64,000 bases of DNA from Coprococcus ammoniilyticus (lineage in GTDB: Bacteria; Bacillota; Clostridia; Lachnospirales; Lachnospiraceae): NCBI RefSeq assembly GCF_025567345.1, contig NZ_JAOQJS010000002.1:1-64000 (forward strand), in the 5' to 3' direction. Positions 1 to 9,031 of this stretch are shown here, piece after piece. The position numbers and the translations under genes were made by a program. The notes below the pieces were generated by a model that saw only the letters and a program-made list of their open reading frames with translations, was not told the DNA's origin and searched no databases. Within the stretch, counting starts at the first letter, position 1; every line of letters starts with the position of its first letter.

Positions 1-17
1 GGTCGAAGACTTATCCT
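1..17 (+). rRNA. 3' end of 23S rRNA (partial)
   Basis: The window opens with GGTCGAAGACTTATCC, which matches the usual Firmicutes 23S 3' end (…AATAGGTCGAGGACTT…CC), the strand that pairs with the 5' end of the molecule. About 90 bases of trailer follow, containing a small hairpin with a GCAA loop (58-71), and then a terminator. No 5S rRNA follows, so any 5S of this operon would lie upstream. Only the last few bases are visible, so the call rests on a short match. Confidence 0.6.
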
Positions 18-104
18 GAGAGGTTCGAAAGATAAGCGGAAGAGATTGGAGAGAGTGAAGTCGCAAGACTTTCTGTATGAAATTCTGAAGGTACATGAAT
101 AGTT

Positions 105-141
105 AAAAAAAAGAAAGCGTCAAAAACGCTTTCTTTTTTTG
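105..141 (+). terminator. Rho-independent terminator of the rRNA operon
   Basis: An A-rich stem ending in GAAAGCG pairs with CGCTTTC across a loop of about seven bases and runs into a string of seven Ts. It separates the rRNA transcript from proA. Confidence 0.85.
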
Positions 142-307
142 TGTATAAATATTAATTTGAAATATGAAATAATCATTCTGTACCTCATAAAATATTGTAA
201 AATATAAAAATTAAAAAGCAACGGCATGTTATTCTTAGATAGCCGGATATTGAAGGCTGTTAGGGTATTTAAAAACTAATATAATGGTAAAAGATTGTGT
301 ATTTTTA

Positions 308-336
308 TTGCAATTACATGCATAAATCTATAAAAT
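308..336 (+). promoter_or_regulatory. Probable sigma-A promoter for proA
   Basis: TTGCAA and TAAAAT are separated by 17 bases. Transcription would start near 343, so the perfect palindrome at 375-405 would lie in the leader. The rest of 142-472 is AT-rich and holds no other gene that can be supported. Confidence 0.5.
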
Positions 337-374
337 AGATATGGTGAATCATACGTAAACAGTGTGAAAAAGGG

Positions 375-405
375 TATTTATCTGATATATTATATCAGAT
401 AAATA
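375..405. promoter_or_regulatory. 31-bp perfect palindrome in the proA leader
   Basis: The arm TATTTATCTGATATA (375-389) is followed by a single T and then by its exact reverse complement (391-405). No T-run follows, so it is not a typical terminator. A transcription-factor operator just downstream of the promoter, or a leader hairpin, are the likeliest roles. Twelve bases of one arm, TTATCTGATATA, recur at 25128-25139 upstream of the SEC-C protein gene. Confidence 0.6.
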
Positions 406-472
406 AGAACAATAATTACAGATGTATTGTAATAGAAAGGAACGATAATAGCAGGCAGCTATTGAAAAAGGT

Positions 473-1747
473 ATGGGAATAAAAGAAGAAACAATAAAAA
501 TGAAAGCGGCAGCACCTTATCTGGCAGCTTCCTCTGTAGAACAGAGAAATAAAGCACTTCTAATGGTTGCAGAGAATTTAAGGGCAAATGCGGCAAAGAT
601 TTTTGAAGAGAATAAACGAGATCTGGCAGCGGCAGAAGAAGATCATATTGCACAGGCAGTGAAGAAACGCTTGAAGTTTGATGAGGGAAAACTAAGAGAT
701 GTTATAAAAGGAATTGAGCAGTTAGTTGCTCTGCCTGATCCATTAGGAAAAGTGACATTAAAACGCCAGTTGGATGAGGGATTAGTTCTGAATCGTGTCA
801 GCTGTCCGATTGGTGTTATCGGAGTTATTTTTGAAGCAAGACCGGACGCACTTGTTCAGATATCATCTCTTTGTATTAAGAGTGGAAATTGTGCGATACT
901 AAAGGGTGGTAGGGAGACAACATATACCAATCGTATCCTGTTTCAGGTTATACATGATAGTATAATAGATGCAGGGTTGCCGGCAGATTGTATGCTTCAG
1001 GCAGAGCAGCACAGTGAGATTGATGAACTTCTGTCGTGTCATGAGACGGTTGACCTTCTGATACCGAGAGGATCGAACAGTTTCGTTCAGTATATTATGA
1101 ATCATACAAAGATTCCTGTTATGGGACATGCAGATGGAATCTGTCATATTTATGTAGATAGAGATTATGATCCAAATAAAGCGATTCCGATTATTATCGA
1201 TGCAAAGACCCAGTATACAGCAGCATGTAATGCAGTGGAAACTTTGTTGATCCATAGAGATATAGCAGGAAAATTTCTTCCGGTTCTTGCAAAAGCATTA
1301 AAGGAAAATGGAATTACGCTTCGTGGTACAAAGGAAGTAACAGATCTGATTGGCGGAGAGACAATCGGTGAACAGGAGTTCAAAGAATATCTGGACCTGA
1401 TTGTTTCTGTTAAGATTGTAGATACGGTAAATGATGCGATCGCACATATCAATAAATACGGTTCCCATCATACAGACAGTATCATTACCGAAAATGCGGA
1501 AACTGCAGAATTATTTATGCAGATGGTAGATTCTGCCGGAGTTTATCAGAATTGTTCAACTAGGTTTGCGGATGGTTTCCGTTATGGCTTTGGTGCAGAG
1601 GTTGGAATCAGTACAGGAAAGATCCACGCAAGAGGTCCGGTTGGTCTGGAAGGACTTGTTACTTATAAATACAAGCTGTTTGGATGTGGACAGATTGTAG
1701 ATGATTATGCAACAGGAAAGAAAGAATTTCATTTTAAAGATTTATAA
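473..1747 (+). CDS. proA: Glutamate-5-semialdehyde dehydrogenase (gamma-glutamyl phosphate reductase)
   Basis: ProA reduces gamma-glutamyl phosphate to glutamate 5-semialdehyde with NADPH, the second step of proline synthesis, in the cytosol. The 424-residue protein is full length. The active-site Cys lies in AACNAVETL (about residue 252), and the family signatures FEARPDALVQI (120-130) and STRFADGFRYGFGAEVG near the C-terminus are present. The start at 473 fits the family N-terminus, but the ribosome site is weak: AGAAAGGA lies about 30 bases upstream and only AAAAAGG is close. The partner kinase gene proB is not in the window. iorA follows after 38 bases, though nothing shows that they share a pathway. 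Confidence 0.95.
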   Translation: MGIKEETIKMKAAAPYLAASSVEQRNKALLMVAENLRANAAKIFEENKRDLAAAEEDHIAQAVKKRLKFDEGKLRDVIKGIEQLVALPDPLGKVTLKRQLDEGLVLNRVSCPIGVIGVIFEARPDALVQISSLCIKSGNCAILKGGRETTYTNRILFQVIHDSIIDAGLPADCMLQAEQHSEIDELLSCHETVDLLIPRGSNSFVQYIMNHTKIPVMGHADGICHIYVDRDYDPNKAIPIIIDAKTQYTAACNAVETLLIHRDIAGKFLPVLAKALKENGITLRGTKEVTDLIGGETIGEQEFKEYLDLIVSVKIVDTVNDAIAHINKYGSHHTDSIITENAETAELFMQMVDSAGVYQNCSTRFADGFRYGFGAEVGISTGKIHARGPVGLEGLVTYKYKLFGCGQIVDDYATGKKEFHFKDL

Positions 1748-1785
1748 TAAAAATCATTCACAAGATTATTACAGGAGTTAGAAAG

Positions 1786-3654
1786 ATGCATAAGGAATTT
1801 CGAATGGGAAATGAAGCAATTGCGCTTGGGGCAATTGCTGCCGGGGTAAATTTGATTTCCGGATATCCGGGAACGCCATCGACAGAGGTACTTGAGACGG
1901 TTGCAAAGAACAGAACAAATGACTGTTATGTAGAATGGTCGGTTAACGAGAAGGTTGCCATGGAGGTAGCAGCCGGTGCTGCTTATTCAGGAGCGAGAGT
2001 TATGGTAACAATGAAGCAGGTCGGATTAAATGTGGCATCTGATCCGTTGATGAGTCTGGAGTATGTGGGAGTAAAAGGCGGTATGGTGATTCTGGTTGCC
2101 GATGATCCGGGTCCAATCTCATCACAGACAGAACAGGATACGCGAACATTTGCAGCATTTTCAAAGGTTCCATGCTTTGATCCTACATCGGCACAGGAAG
2201 CTTATGAAATGGTACAGGAGGCCTTTGAGTACTCGGAAAAATATAAAACACCGGTATTTTTAAGACCGACAACAAGAGTGTGTCATGGATATGCAACGAT
2301 TGAAGTAAAGGATGCAGCAGAATACAAAAAGAATGAATCGGAGGGATTTGTGAAAGATTCCAAACGGTGGGTTATTTTCCCGAAGCTGTCCTTTCAGGCG
2401 CATCGTAATATTGAAAAGCGAAATGTCGAGCTGGGGGATGCCTTTTCTGAATATGGCAGAAATGTTGTGAGCAGGAAGATAGAGACAAGATTTGGTATTG
2501 CAACCGGTGGAATCAATTATACATATACAATGGAAGCCCTGGGAGACGATGCAGAAAAAATAGCGATATTTAAAGTAGCGACCCCGTTTCCGTTCCCGGA
2601 ACGAAAAGCAGTTGAATATCTGGAACAGTTAGATGCGGTTTTATGTGTGGAAGAATTAGATCCGGTGATCGAACGTGCGCTTGCCTATATAGCGGGCAAA
2701 TATCATCTCCCGGTAAAGATCTATGGTAAGCTGACCGGTCATGTAGCAGCCTCAGGTGAGAACACGATTGACAGTGTAAAGGACAGTATCACACAGTTCT
2801 TATTGGATCAGGGTATTGCAGTAGACCGGTACAAGGCGCTTACCGCAGGTGAAAAGAACAATCAGTCGGAAGAGTTGGCAGAGATGCCGGAGCTTCCGGT
2901 ACGTCCACCTGTATTATGTGCAGGTTGTCCTCATCGTGCTTCCTTTTATGATGTAAAATGCGCTATGAAGGGAAAGAAGACAATCTTTTGTGGAGATATC
3001 GGATGTTATACACTTGGAAATGCCATGCCGCTTGATATGGTTGACACTTGTCTGTGTATGGGCGCAGGGCTTGGAATTGCGCAGGGTGTTTATCATACAG
3101 AACCGGATACGACATGTTTTGCATTTGTTGGAGATTCTACATTCTTCGCGTCAGCAATTCCCGGCGTCGTAAATGCGGTTTATAATCAGGCAGATATGAC
3201 ATTGATCGTTCTTGATAATTCCACGACGGCTATGACAGGACACCAGCCACATCCTGGAACCGGACATACGATGATGGGAGATATTGTAAATAAGATTGAT
3301 ATTGTTGGTATCTTAAAGGGAATTGGTCTTAAGACAGTAGAGACGATCAATCCATTTGAGCATGAAGCAGCGGTACAGACAGTTGCGCGTGTTGCAGCAG
3401 AACCGGGTGTGAAGGCAATTATTTTCAAATCTCCATGTATAGCCATTACGAAGTCGTCCAGATGTATGCATATAGATACAGATGCATGTATAGGTTGCCA
3501 GAAATGTATCAGAGAGATCGGTTGTCCGGCACTTTACACATTTGAAGGCAAGGTTTGTATCGATGAAAGTCTCTGTACAGGATGTACTTTGTGCAGCCAA
3601 CTCTGCCCGGTACATGCAATCGGGGACGGACAAGAAGAAAGGGGGCAGGCATAA
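1786..3654 (+). CDS. iorA: Indolepyruvate:ferredoxin oxidoreductase, alpha subunit
   Basis: IorA is the catalytic subunit that oxidatively decarboxylates aryl pyruvates, made by transamination of aromatic amino acids, to aryl-acetyl-CoA and reduces ferredoxin. The 622-residue protein has the N-terminal pyrimidine-binding half (GNEAIALGAIAAG, SGYPGTPSTEV), a TPP-binding core (GDIGCYTLG about 403, FVGDSTFF about 450, VLDNSTTAMTGHQPHPGTG) and two C-terminal 4Fe-4S motifs (CIGCQKCIREIGCP and CTGCTLCSQLCP). Its stop codon overlaps the iorB start (TAATG). The following CoA ligase gene supports a role in aromatic amino-acid fermentation. Confidence 0.95.
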   Translation: MHKEFRMGNEAIALGAIAAGVNLISGYPGTPSTEVLETVAKNRTNDCYVEWSVNEKVAMEVAAGAAYSGARVMVTMKQVGLNVASDPLMSLEYVGVKGGMVILVADDPGPISSQTEQDTRTFAAFSKVPCFDPTSAQEAYEMVQEAFEYSEKYKTPVFLRPTTRVCHGYATIEVKDAAEYKKNESEGFVKDSKRWVIFPKLSFQAHRNIEKRNVELGDAFSEYGRNVVSRKIETRFGIATGGINYTYTMEALGDDAEKIAIFKVATPFPFPERKAVEYLEQLDAVLCVEELDPVIERALAYIAGKYHLPVKIYGKLTGHVAASGENTIDSVKDSITQFLLDQGIAVDRYKALTAGEKNNQSEELAEMPELPVRPPVLCAGCPHRASFYDVKCAMKGKKTIFCGDIGCYTLGNAMPLDMVDTCLCMGAGLGIAQGVYHTEPDTTCFAFVGDSTFFASAIPGVVNAVYNQADMTLIVLDNSTTAMTGHQPHPGTGHTMMGDIVNKIDIVGILKGIGLKTVETINPFEHEAAVQTVARVAAEPGVKAIIFKSPCIAITKSSRCMHIDTDACIGCQKCIREIGCPALYTFEGKVCIDESLCTGCTLCSQLCPVHAIGDGQEERGQA

Positions 3655-4226
3655 TGAATAAGAATATTATTCTGTGTGGTGTCGGTGGACAGGGAACAGT
3701 GCTTGCATCCAAGCTGATCGCAGCCGCAGCTATGGAGAAAGGAATTCCGGTTATGAGTGCGGAAACGATCGGTATGGCACAGCGCGGAGGAAGCGTATTT
3801 AGCCACGTAAGAATGGGTGAAAATCTGTATTCACCAATGATAGCAAAAGGAACAGCAGATATGATCCTGGGATTTGAACCGGGAGAAACGGTGCGGATGC
3901 TTCCTTATCTGAAAAAAAACGGAGCAGTAGTCGTCAGCAATCGTGCGGTTATGCCGGTTACAGCATCGCTGGCGAAGACCGGTTATAACGGAGCATCTAT
4001 GATCGAATATCTGAAGACACAGGTAGATCGGGTTTTGGTGATCGATACAGATCAGGCATGTGAAACTCTTGGGTCTGCAAAGGTGTTAAATGTCTTGATG
4101 CTGGGAGCCGCAATCTCAACCGGTATGCTTGGACTTGAAAAAGAAGATATCAAACAGGCTTTGATAAAAAGATTGCCGGAAAAATTACATGAGCTGAATT
4201 TCAGAGCACTTGATTATATACAATAA
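3654..4226 (+). CDS. iorB: Indolepyruvate:ferredoxin oxidoreductase, beta subunit
   Basis: IorB is the gamma-type domain subunit that completes the oxidoreductase with IorA. The start at 3654 is chosen because it overlaps the iorA TAA, follows a good ribosome site (AAGAAAGGGGG), and gives the family N-terminus MNKNIILCGVGGQGTV; an earlier in-frame start would run into iorA. The 190 residues are normal for the family. The motifs GVGGQGT and SAETIGMAQRGGSVFSHVR, typical of this subunit, are present. Confidence 0.94.
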   Translation: MNKNIILCGVGGQGTVLASKLIAAAAMEKGIPVMSAETIGMAQRGGSVFSHVRMGENLYSPMIAKGTADMILGFEPGETVRMLPYLKKNGAVVVSNRAVMPVTASLAKTGYNGASMIEYLKTQVDRVLVIDTDQACETLGSAKVLNVLMLGAAISTGMLGLEKEDIKQALIKRLPEKLHELNFRALDYIQ

Positions 4227-4263
4227 AAATATTTTATAAAATAGAAAGTTTGGAGGATAAATA

Positions 4264-5499
4264 ATGGAGATTTCAGAATTACAGATCAGTCAGGTCAATA
4301 AACAGATCGAAGCATTGATTAAGGCTGAAAGTTTTTATGGAAAGAAGCTGGAGGAAGCAGGAATTACAAGAATTTCGACATCGGAGGATTTTAAGAAGCT
4401 TCCATTTTCAGAAAAAAAAGACCTGAGAGATGCATATCCACTTGGTTTAATGACAGCACCGGAAAGTGAGATCGTTCGTATCCATTCATCATCAGGAACA
4501 ACAGGACTTCCGGTTATTATTCCATACACAGCAAAGGATGTAGATGACTGGGCAATCATGTTCAAGCGTTGTTATGAGCTTGCAGGTATCACGAATATGG
4601 ATCGTATTCAGATCACACCGGGATATGGACTCTGGACGGCAGGAATCGGCTTCCAGAACGGAGCAGAGAAGTTGGGTGCTATGGTCATACCTATGGGACC
4701 GGGAAATACGGATAAACAGCTTCAGATGATGCAGGACATGAAATCTACTGTCCTTTGTTCGACGTCTTCCTATGCACTTCTTCTTGCAGAGGAGATCGAG
4801 AAACGTGGTATCAAAGATAAGATTTGCCTGAAGAAAGGTGTGATCGGTTCTGAACGCTGGGGTGAAAAGATGAGAAAACGTATCTCAGAGGAACTGGGAA
4901 TTGAATTATATGACATCTATGGTTTGACAGAGATCTATGGACCGGGTATCGGAATCAGCTGTAAATATGACAACGGTATGCATTACTGGGATGATTATGT
5001 CTATATTGAGATTCTTGATCCTGTAACCTTAGAGCCGGTTCCGGATGGCGAAATGGGTGAGATTGTTATAACAACGCTTGTAAAAGAGGGCGCACCTCTG
5101 ATTCGTTATCGTACACATGATCTTTCAAGAATTATTCCGGGAGAATGCCCATGTGGATGCAAGCATCCAAGGTTAGGTGTGATTATGGGAAGAACGGATG
5201 ATATGATGAAGATCAAGGGCGTAAATGTATTCCCAAGTCAGATTGAAGAAGTATTGAAGGAATTCCCTGAATTATCAAGTGAATATCAGATTCGCATCTC
5301 CCATCTGGATGGAAAAGATACTATGAGAATCTATGTAGAGACGGATGGAAGCGTAGATTTCGTAGAGTTATCTAAGCGTATTGCAGAGAGAGTAAAGAGT
5401 CGGATCGGATTTACCCCACTTGTTAAGGTTGTAGAGATTGGGGTGCTTCCAAGAAGTGAGAAGAAGACAAAACGTGTAATTGACGAGAGATATGAATAA
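4264..5499 (+). CDS. paaK: Phenylacetate-CoA ligase family protein
   Basis: This adenylate-forming enzyme joins phenylacetate or a related aryl acid to CoA using ATP. The 411-residue protein carries the AMP-binding P-loop IHSSSGTTGLPV (about 77-88), YGLTEIYGPG (about 220), YRTHDLSRI and a C-terminal GRTDDMMKIKGVNVFPSQIE hinge region. It lacks the extra N-terminal stretch of aerobic PaaK. It lies 37 bases after iorB with a strong GGAGG site. In anaerobes this trio links aryl-acetyl-CoA and free aryl acids, so the ligase may run in either direction. The exact substrate is not shown by the sequence. Confidence 0.9.
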   Translation: MEISELQISQVNKQIEALIKAESFYGKKLEEAGITRISTSEDFKKLPFSEKKDLRDAYPLGLMTAPESEIVRIHSSSGTTGLPVIIPYTAKDVDDWAIMFKRCYELAGITNMDRIQITPGYGLWTAGIGFQNGAEKLGAMVIPMGPGNTDKQLQMMQDMKSTVLCSTSSYALLLAEEIEKRGIKDKICLKKGVIGSERWGEKMRKRISEELGIELYDIYGLTEIYGPGIGISCKYDNGMHYWDDYVYIEILDPVTLEPVPDGEMGEIVITTLVKEGAPLIRYRTHDLSRIIPGECPCGCKHPRLGVIMGRTDDMMKIKGVNVFPSQIEEVLKEFPELSSEYQIRISHLDGKDTMRIYVETDGSVDFVELSKRIAERVKSRIGFTPLVKVVEIGVLPRSEKKTKRVIDERYE

Positions 5500-5504
5500 A
5501 GCAG

Positions 5505-5545
5505 AAAGCCGGATATGATATTTCATACCCGGCTTTGTTTTTGTC
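5505..5545. terminator. Terminator between paaK and the convergent kinase-like gene
   Basis: AAAGCCGG (5505-5512) pairs with CCGGCTTT, with further pairing inside, and is followed by GTTTTTG. It ends the ior-paaK transcript and may serve the opposing gene as well. Confidence 0.8.
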
Positions 5546-5558
5546 AGTAAATTATGAA

Positions 5559-6155
5559 TTACAGATCAAATTTTGTTTTTACAAAATCTTCAATGATATC
5601 GGCGGTCTTTTTGAAGCCCAGGACGGTTGAATTGATCGTCATATCATAGTTCTTACTGTTGCCCCATTCCATATCAGTGTGATCCTTGTAATATGTTTTT
5701 CTGTTACGGTCATGACGTTTGATCGTAGCTTCAGCATCACGTTGGGATAACTGCTTGGTTTCCATAGTACGCTGTAACTTCGCTTCGGCATCAGCGACAA
5801 TAAAGAATGAAGCTACACAATCCATATCCTTTAATACATAGTCGGCACATCTGCCAACAATTACAAAGGATTCTCCGGATGCTGCCTTTTCTTTTATAAA
5901 ATCGAACTGAAGACCGGCAAGAATCTCTTCCGGAGAATTGCTGTATCCCTGAACGGTACGAGAGAACAGATATTTTCTAGGTGACTCATCATAGTCTTTA
6001 ATATTATCTGTATCAAAATTATTCTGTTTTGCAACTTCTTCAATTAGATTACGATTGTAATATGGGACATTAAAACGTTTTGCAATGTCCTGTGCAATTA
6101 CATGTCCGCCACTTCCATATTCACGACCGATCGTGATAATAACCTGTTTGTCCAT
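5559..6155 (-). CDS. Cytidylate-kinase-like family protein
   Basis: This 198-residue protein begins ITIGREYGSGGHVIAQDIA, a P-loop variant typical of the cytidylate kinase-like family common in gut Clostridia. It also has an FVIVGRCADYVL Walker-B-like segment and a KRHDRNRKTYYKDHTDMEWG lid. By family it is expected to bind a nucleotide and transfer phosphate. It is not the standard Cmk (no GTAKSS P-loop), and its substrate is not known to me. It starts after AGGGAGG and lies 33 bases downstream of the transporter gene on the same strand, so the two probably share a transcript. Confidence 0.75.
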   Translation of the reverse strand: MDKQVIITIGREYGSGGHVIAQDIAKRFNVPYYNRNLIEEVAKQNNFDTDNIKDYDESPRKYLFSRTVQGYSNSPEEILAGLQFDFIKEKAASGESFVIVGRCADYVLKDMDCVASFFIVADAEAKLQRTMETKQLSQRDAEATIKRHDRNRKTYYKDHTDMEWGNSKNYDMTINSTVLGFKKTADIIEDFVKTKFDL

Positions 6156-6188
6156 ATTTTATAACCTCCCTAAAAATATGTAAGTTTC

Positions 6189-7550
6189 TTAGAAGACGCT
6201 GTTATATCGAATAAATACACCGAGTGTACAAATGATCATAACAAGAATAGTAGCAGGAGCCATCTTCTTACAATATTCGCCCCATCCGACCGGATGACCT
6301 GCTTTAGCAGCTACTGAAGTACCAACAACATTTGCGGAAGCACCGATAGGTGTTGCATTTCCACCAATATCTGTACCAATGGCTAATGAATAGGCAAGGA
6401 CGGCAAGAACCCCACCATTACCTGCTGCAAGTTCTTTGATAACAGGAACCATAGTAGCAGCAAATGGAACATTATCGATAAAGGCACTGCAGATAGCTGA
6501 GAGCCAGATGATAATAGCAACCATGATATACATATTTCCACCGCTGACGTTTTTGATGAATTTTGCAATGACTTCCAGAATACCGGTCTGCTCCAAACCA
6601 CCAACGACAACAAATAAACCAATAAAGAATAAGAGTGTCTTGTAATCAATCTTCTTTAAAAGTTCCAGTCCATGTCTGCCGGAACAGATCAGTGTGATTA
6701 TAGCTATTATAACACCAATCGCAGCAACTGTCAGCCCTGTCTGTGTCTGTGTAAGAAGCAGAACAACAGAAAGCAGGAAAATAACACAGCTGAAGATAAA
6801 TCCGGATTTGTCTGTAATTGCTTCTGAAGGACTTGGTATTGTTGAGGTATCAACCCCACCTTCATTTTGCTTTAATTCCTTACGAAAAGCAAGATAAAAA
6901 TAGACAATCATAATTACCAGTGAAATAAGAACAAATACACCTGTATTTGTCAGGAAATCAAAGAATGAAAATCCAAGTGAGGTACCGATGATGATGTTTG
7001 GTGGATCACCACAGACGGTAGCAGTTCCACCGAGGTTGGAGCAGAAGACTTCTGCCAAGATCATTGGAACCGGATTGAATTTTAATAATTGTGAGAGTTC
7101 TACTGTTACAGCTGCAAGGAACAGAATAACCGTGATACTTGCAATGAACATAGAAAGAAATGCTGACAGGATCATAAAGGTGATCAGAATTGGAACAATT
7201 CTGTATCGTACAAGCTTTGCAATCAGCATGCAGAGCCATGTAAAGAAACCTGCACGTTTCATACCTTCAACCATGACCATCATACCGGCAATAAAAATAA
7301 TGGTCGCCCAGCTGATACCGCTGGAATCTTCAGATGCTTGTCCAACTGTATGCCAGAAGCTGGTTGTAAAAATGCTTTTAACGTTTAACACTTCCATGAT
7401 AGCCTGTCCACTGTGCAGACAGATACCAAGGACAAAGATGATGGTGAGTAATCCACAGCCCAGCGTTATAAGATAATGTTCGATCTTATCAAGAACGATC
7501 AGCACAAACATAGCCAGGAAGATGGTTACTGCTAAGATGGATGCTAACAT
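6189..7550 (-). CDS. ArsB/NhaD-superfamily ion transporter
   Basis: This is a 453-residue membrane protein with about 11-12 hydrophobic segments. The signature NLGGTATVCGDPPNIIIG (about residue 170) and its counterpart GGNATPIGASANVVG near the C-terminus place it in the ion transporter superfamily that includes ArsB, NhaD and SLC13-type permeases. The substrate (Na+/H+ exchange, anions or dicarboxylates) cannot be decided from sequence alone. No arsenic genes are nearby. It has a strong AAGGAGG site, and a short leader hairpin (7566-7599) lies directly upstream. Confidence 0.8.
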   Translation of the reverse strand: MLASILAVTIFLAMFVLIVLDKIEHYLITLGCGLLTIIFVLGICLHSGQAIMEVLNVKSIFTTSFWHTVGQASEDSSGISWATIIFIAGMMVMVEGMKRAGFFTWLCMLIAKLVRYRIVPILITFMILSAFLSMFIASITVILFLAAVTVELSQLLKFNPVPMILAEVFCSNLGGTATVCGDPPNIIIGTSLGFSFFDFLTNTGVFVLISLVIMIVYFYLAFRKELKQNEGGVDTSTIPSPSEAITDKSGFIFSCVIFLLSVVLLLTQTQTGLTVAAIGVIIAIITLICSGRHGLELLKKIDYKTLLFFIGLFVVVGGLEQTGILEVIAKFIKNVSGGNMYIMVAIIIWLSAICSAFIDNVPFAATMVPVIKELAAGNGGVLAVLAYSLAIGTDIGGNATPIGASANVVGTSVAAKAGHPVGWGEYCKKMAPATILVMIICTLGVFIRYNSVF

Positions 7551-7885
7551 GTTTCCTCCTTCTTGAGAGATACCTGAAAATCATAATGGTAGTATCTCTT
7601 CTTATTTATAATATTTTTTTTCCGTTTATCATTATAGGAAGATTGCACAAAAAGTCAATATTTTTCGGTAAAGGTTCGGTAAAGGACGATGAAAATTGAT
7701 AAAAAACAAGTAAATATGACTAAAAATAGAGTGAGTAAATAAAAAATAGTCATTATATTTGGTACAAATGTTACAGTTTTCAACCGTATTGTGGATAGGA
7801 ACAAAATTAATTAAGAAGAAACTGTTGCATTTCCGTTCAGACTGGGGCATTATAGAGAAAGAATATTAAAGGAGAATGAGTAATT
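7551..7885. other. Divergent intergenic region with leader hairpin and tandem repeat
   Basis: This 335-base AT-rich gap separates the minus-strand transporter from tgt. It holds an inverted repeat AGAGATAC…GTATCTCT (7566-7573 and 7592-7599) just upstream of the transporter ribosome site. It also holds two head-to-tail copies of TTCGGTAAAGG (7664-7685). Both could bind a regulator of the transporter or of tgt. No convincing promoter pair, RNA gene or riboswitch was recognised. Confidence 0.5.
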
Positions 7886-9019
7886 ATGTATAAAATTATT
7901 TGTAAAGATGGCAGAGCAAAAAGAGCTACCTTTACGACTGTTCATGGTACAGTGGAAACTCCTGTATTCATGAATGTGGGAACTGCTGCTGCGATCAAAG
8001 GTGCAGTTGCTACGACAGATCTGAAAGAAATCGGCTGTCAGATTGAATTATCAAACACCTATCATTTACATGTAAGACCGGGTGATGAGGTTGTGAAGAA
8101 AATGGGCGGTTTACATAAGTTTATGTATTGGGATCGTCCAATTCTTACGGATTCCGGCGGATTTCAGGTGTTCTCGCTTGCAGGACTTCGAAAGATTAAG
8201 GAAGAAGGCGTTACATTTAACTCGCATGTAGATGGACGCAAGATATTCATGGGACCGGAGGAAAGTATGCAGATCCAGTCTAATCTTGCATCTACGATCG
8301 CAATGGCGTTTGACGAGTGTGCACCTGCAAAGGCGGAACGTTCTTATGTGGAGAATTCGGTTGCCAGAACCTATCGTTGGCTGGAGCGCTGTAAGGCAGA
8401 GATGACACGTTTAAACAGCCTGCCGGATACGATCAATAAGGAACAGATGCTATTCGGAATCAATCAGGGCGCAGTATATGAGGATATTCGTATTGACCAT
8501 GCAAAAAGAATTGCAGAGCTGGATCTGCCGGGGTATGCTATTGGTGGATTGGCTGTTGGAGAGACAGCGGAGGAAATGTATCATATTCTGGATGTAACCG
8601 TGCCATATCTTCCTGAGAATAAGCCGGTTTATCTGATGGGTGTCGGAACGCCGATCAATATACTCGAAGCAGTTGACCGTGGTGTGGATTTCTTTGACTG
8701 TGTATATCCATCCAGAAACGGACGACATGCACATGTATACACAAAACATGGAAAACTGAATCTGAAGAATGCAAAATATGAGACAGATGACAGACCGATT
8801 GAAGAAGGCTGCGGATGTCCGGCATGTCAGCATTACAGCAGAGGTTATATCAGACATCTGTTAAAGGCAAATGAAATGCTTGGTATGAGATTTTGCGTCT
8901 TGCATAATTTGTATTTTTATAATAATATGATGAAAGAGATTAGACAGGCTATCGAAGAAGGCTCATATGCATCGTATAAAAAGTCTATGATAGAGAGTTT
9001 AACATCAAATGAAGTTTAG
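7886..9019 (+). CDS. tgt: tRNA-guanine transglycosylase
   Basis: Tgt swaps guanine 34 of tRNAs with GUN anticodons for the queuine precursor preQ1 (or queuine), in the cytosol. The 377-residue protein has the active-site segments LTDSGGFQVFSL (about 90) and GVGTPINILEAVDRGVDFFDC (about 250-270) and the zinc site CGCPACQ with a later Cys and His (RFCVLHNLYF). It starts after AAGGAGAATG. yajC follows after 12 bases, a pairing common in bacteria. Confidence 0.97.
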   Translation: MYKIICKDGRAKRATFTTVHGTVETPVFMNVGTAAAIKGAVATTDLKEIGCQIELSNTYHLHVRPGDEVVKKMGGLHKFMYWDRPILTDSGGFQVFSLAGLRKIKEEGVTFNSHVDGRKIFMGPEESMQIQSNLASTIAMAFDECAPAKAERSYVENSVARTYRWLERCKAEMTRLNSLPDTINKEQMLFGINQGAVYEDIRIDHAKRIAELDLPGYAIGGLAVGETAEEMYHILDVTVPYLPENKPVYLMGVGTPINILEAVDRGVDFFDCVYPSRNGRHAHVYTKHGKLNLKNAKYETDDRPIEEGCGCPACQHYSRGYIRHLLKANEMLGMRFCVLHNLYFYNNMMKEIRQAIEEGSYASYKKSMIESLTSNEV

Positions 9020-9031
9020 AAGGAGAATATT

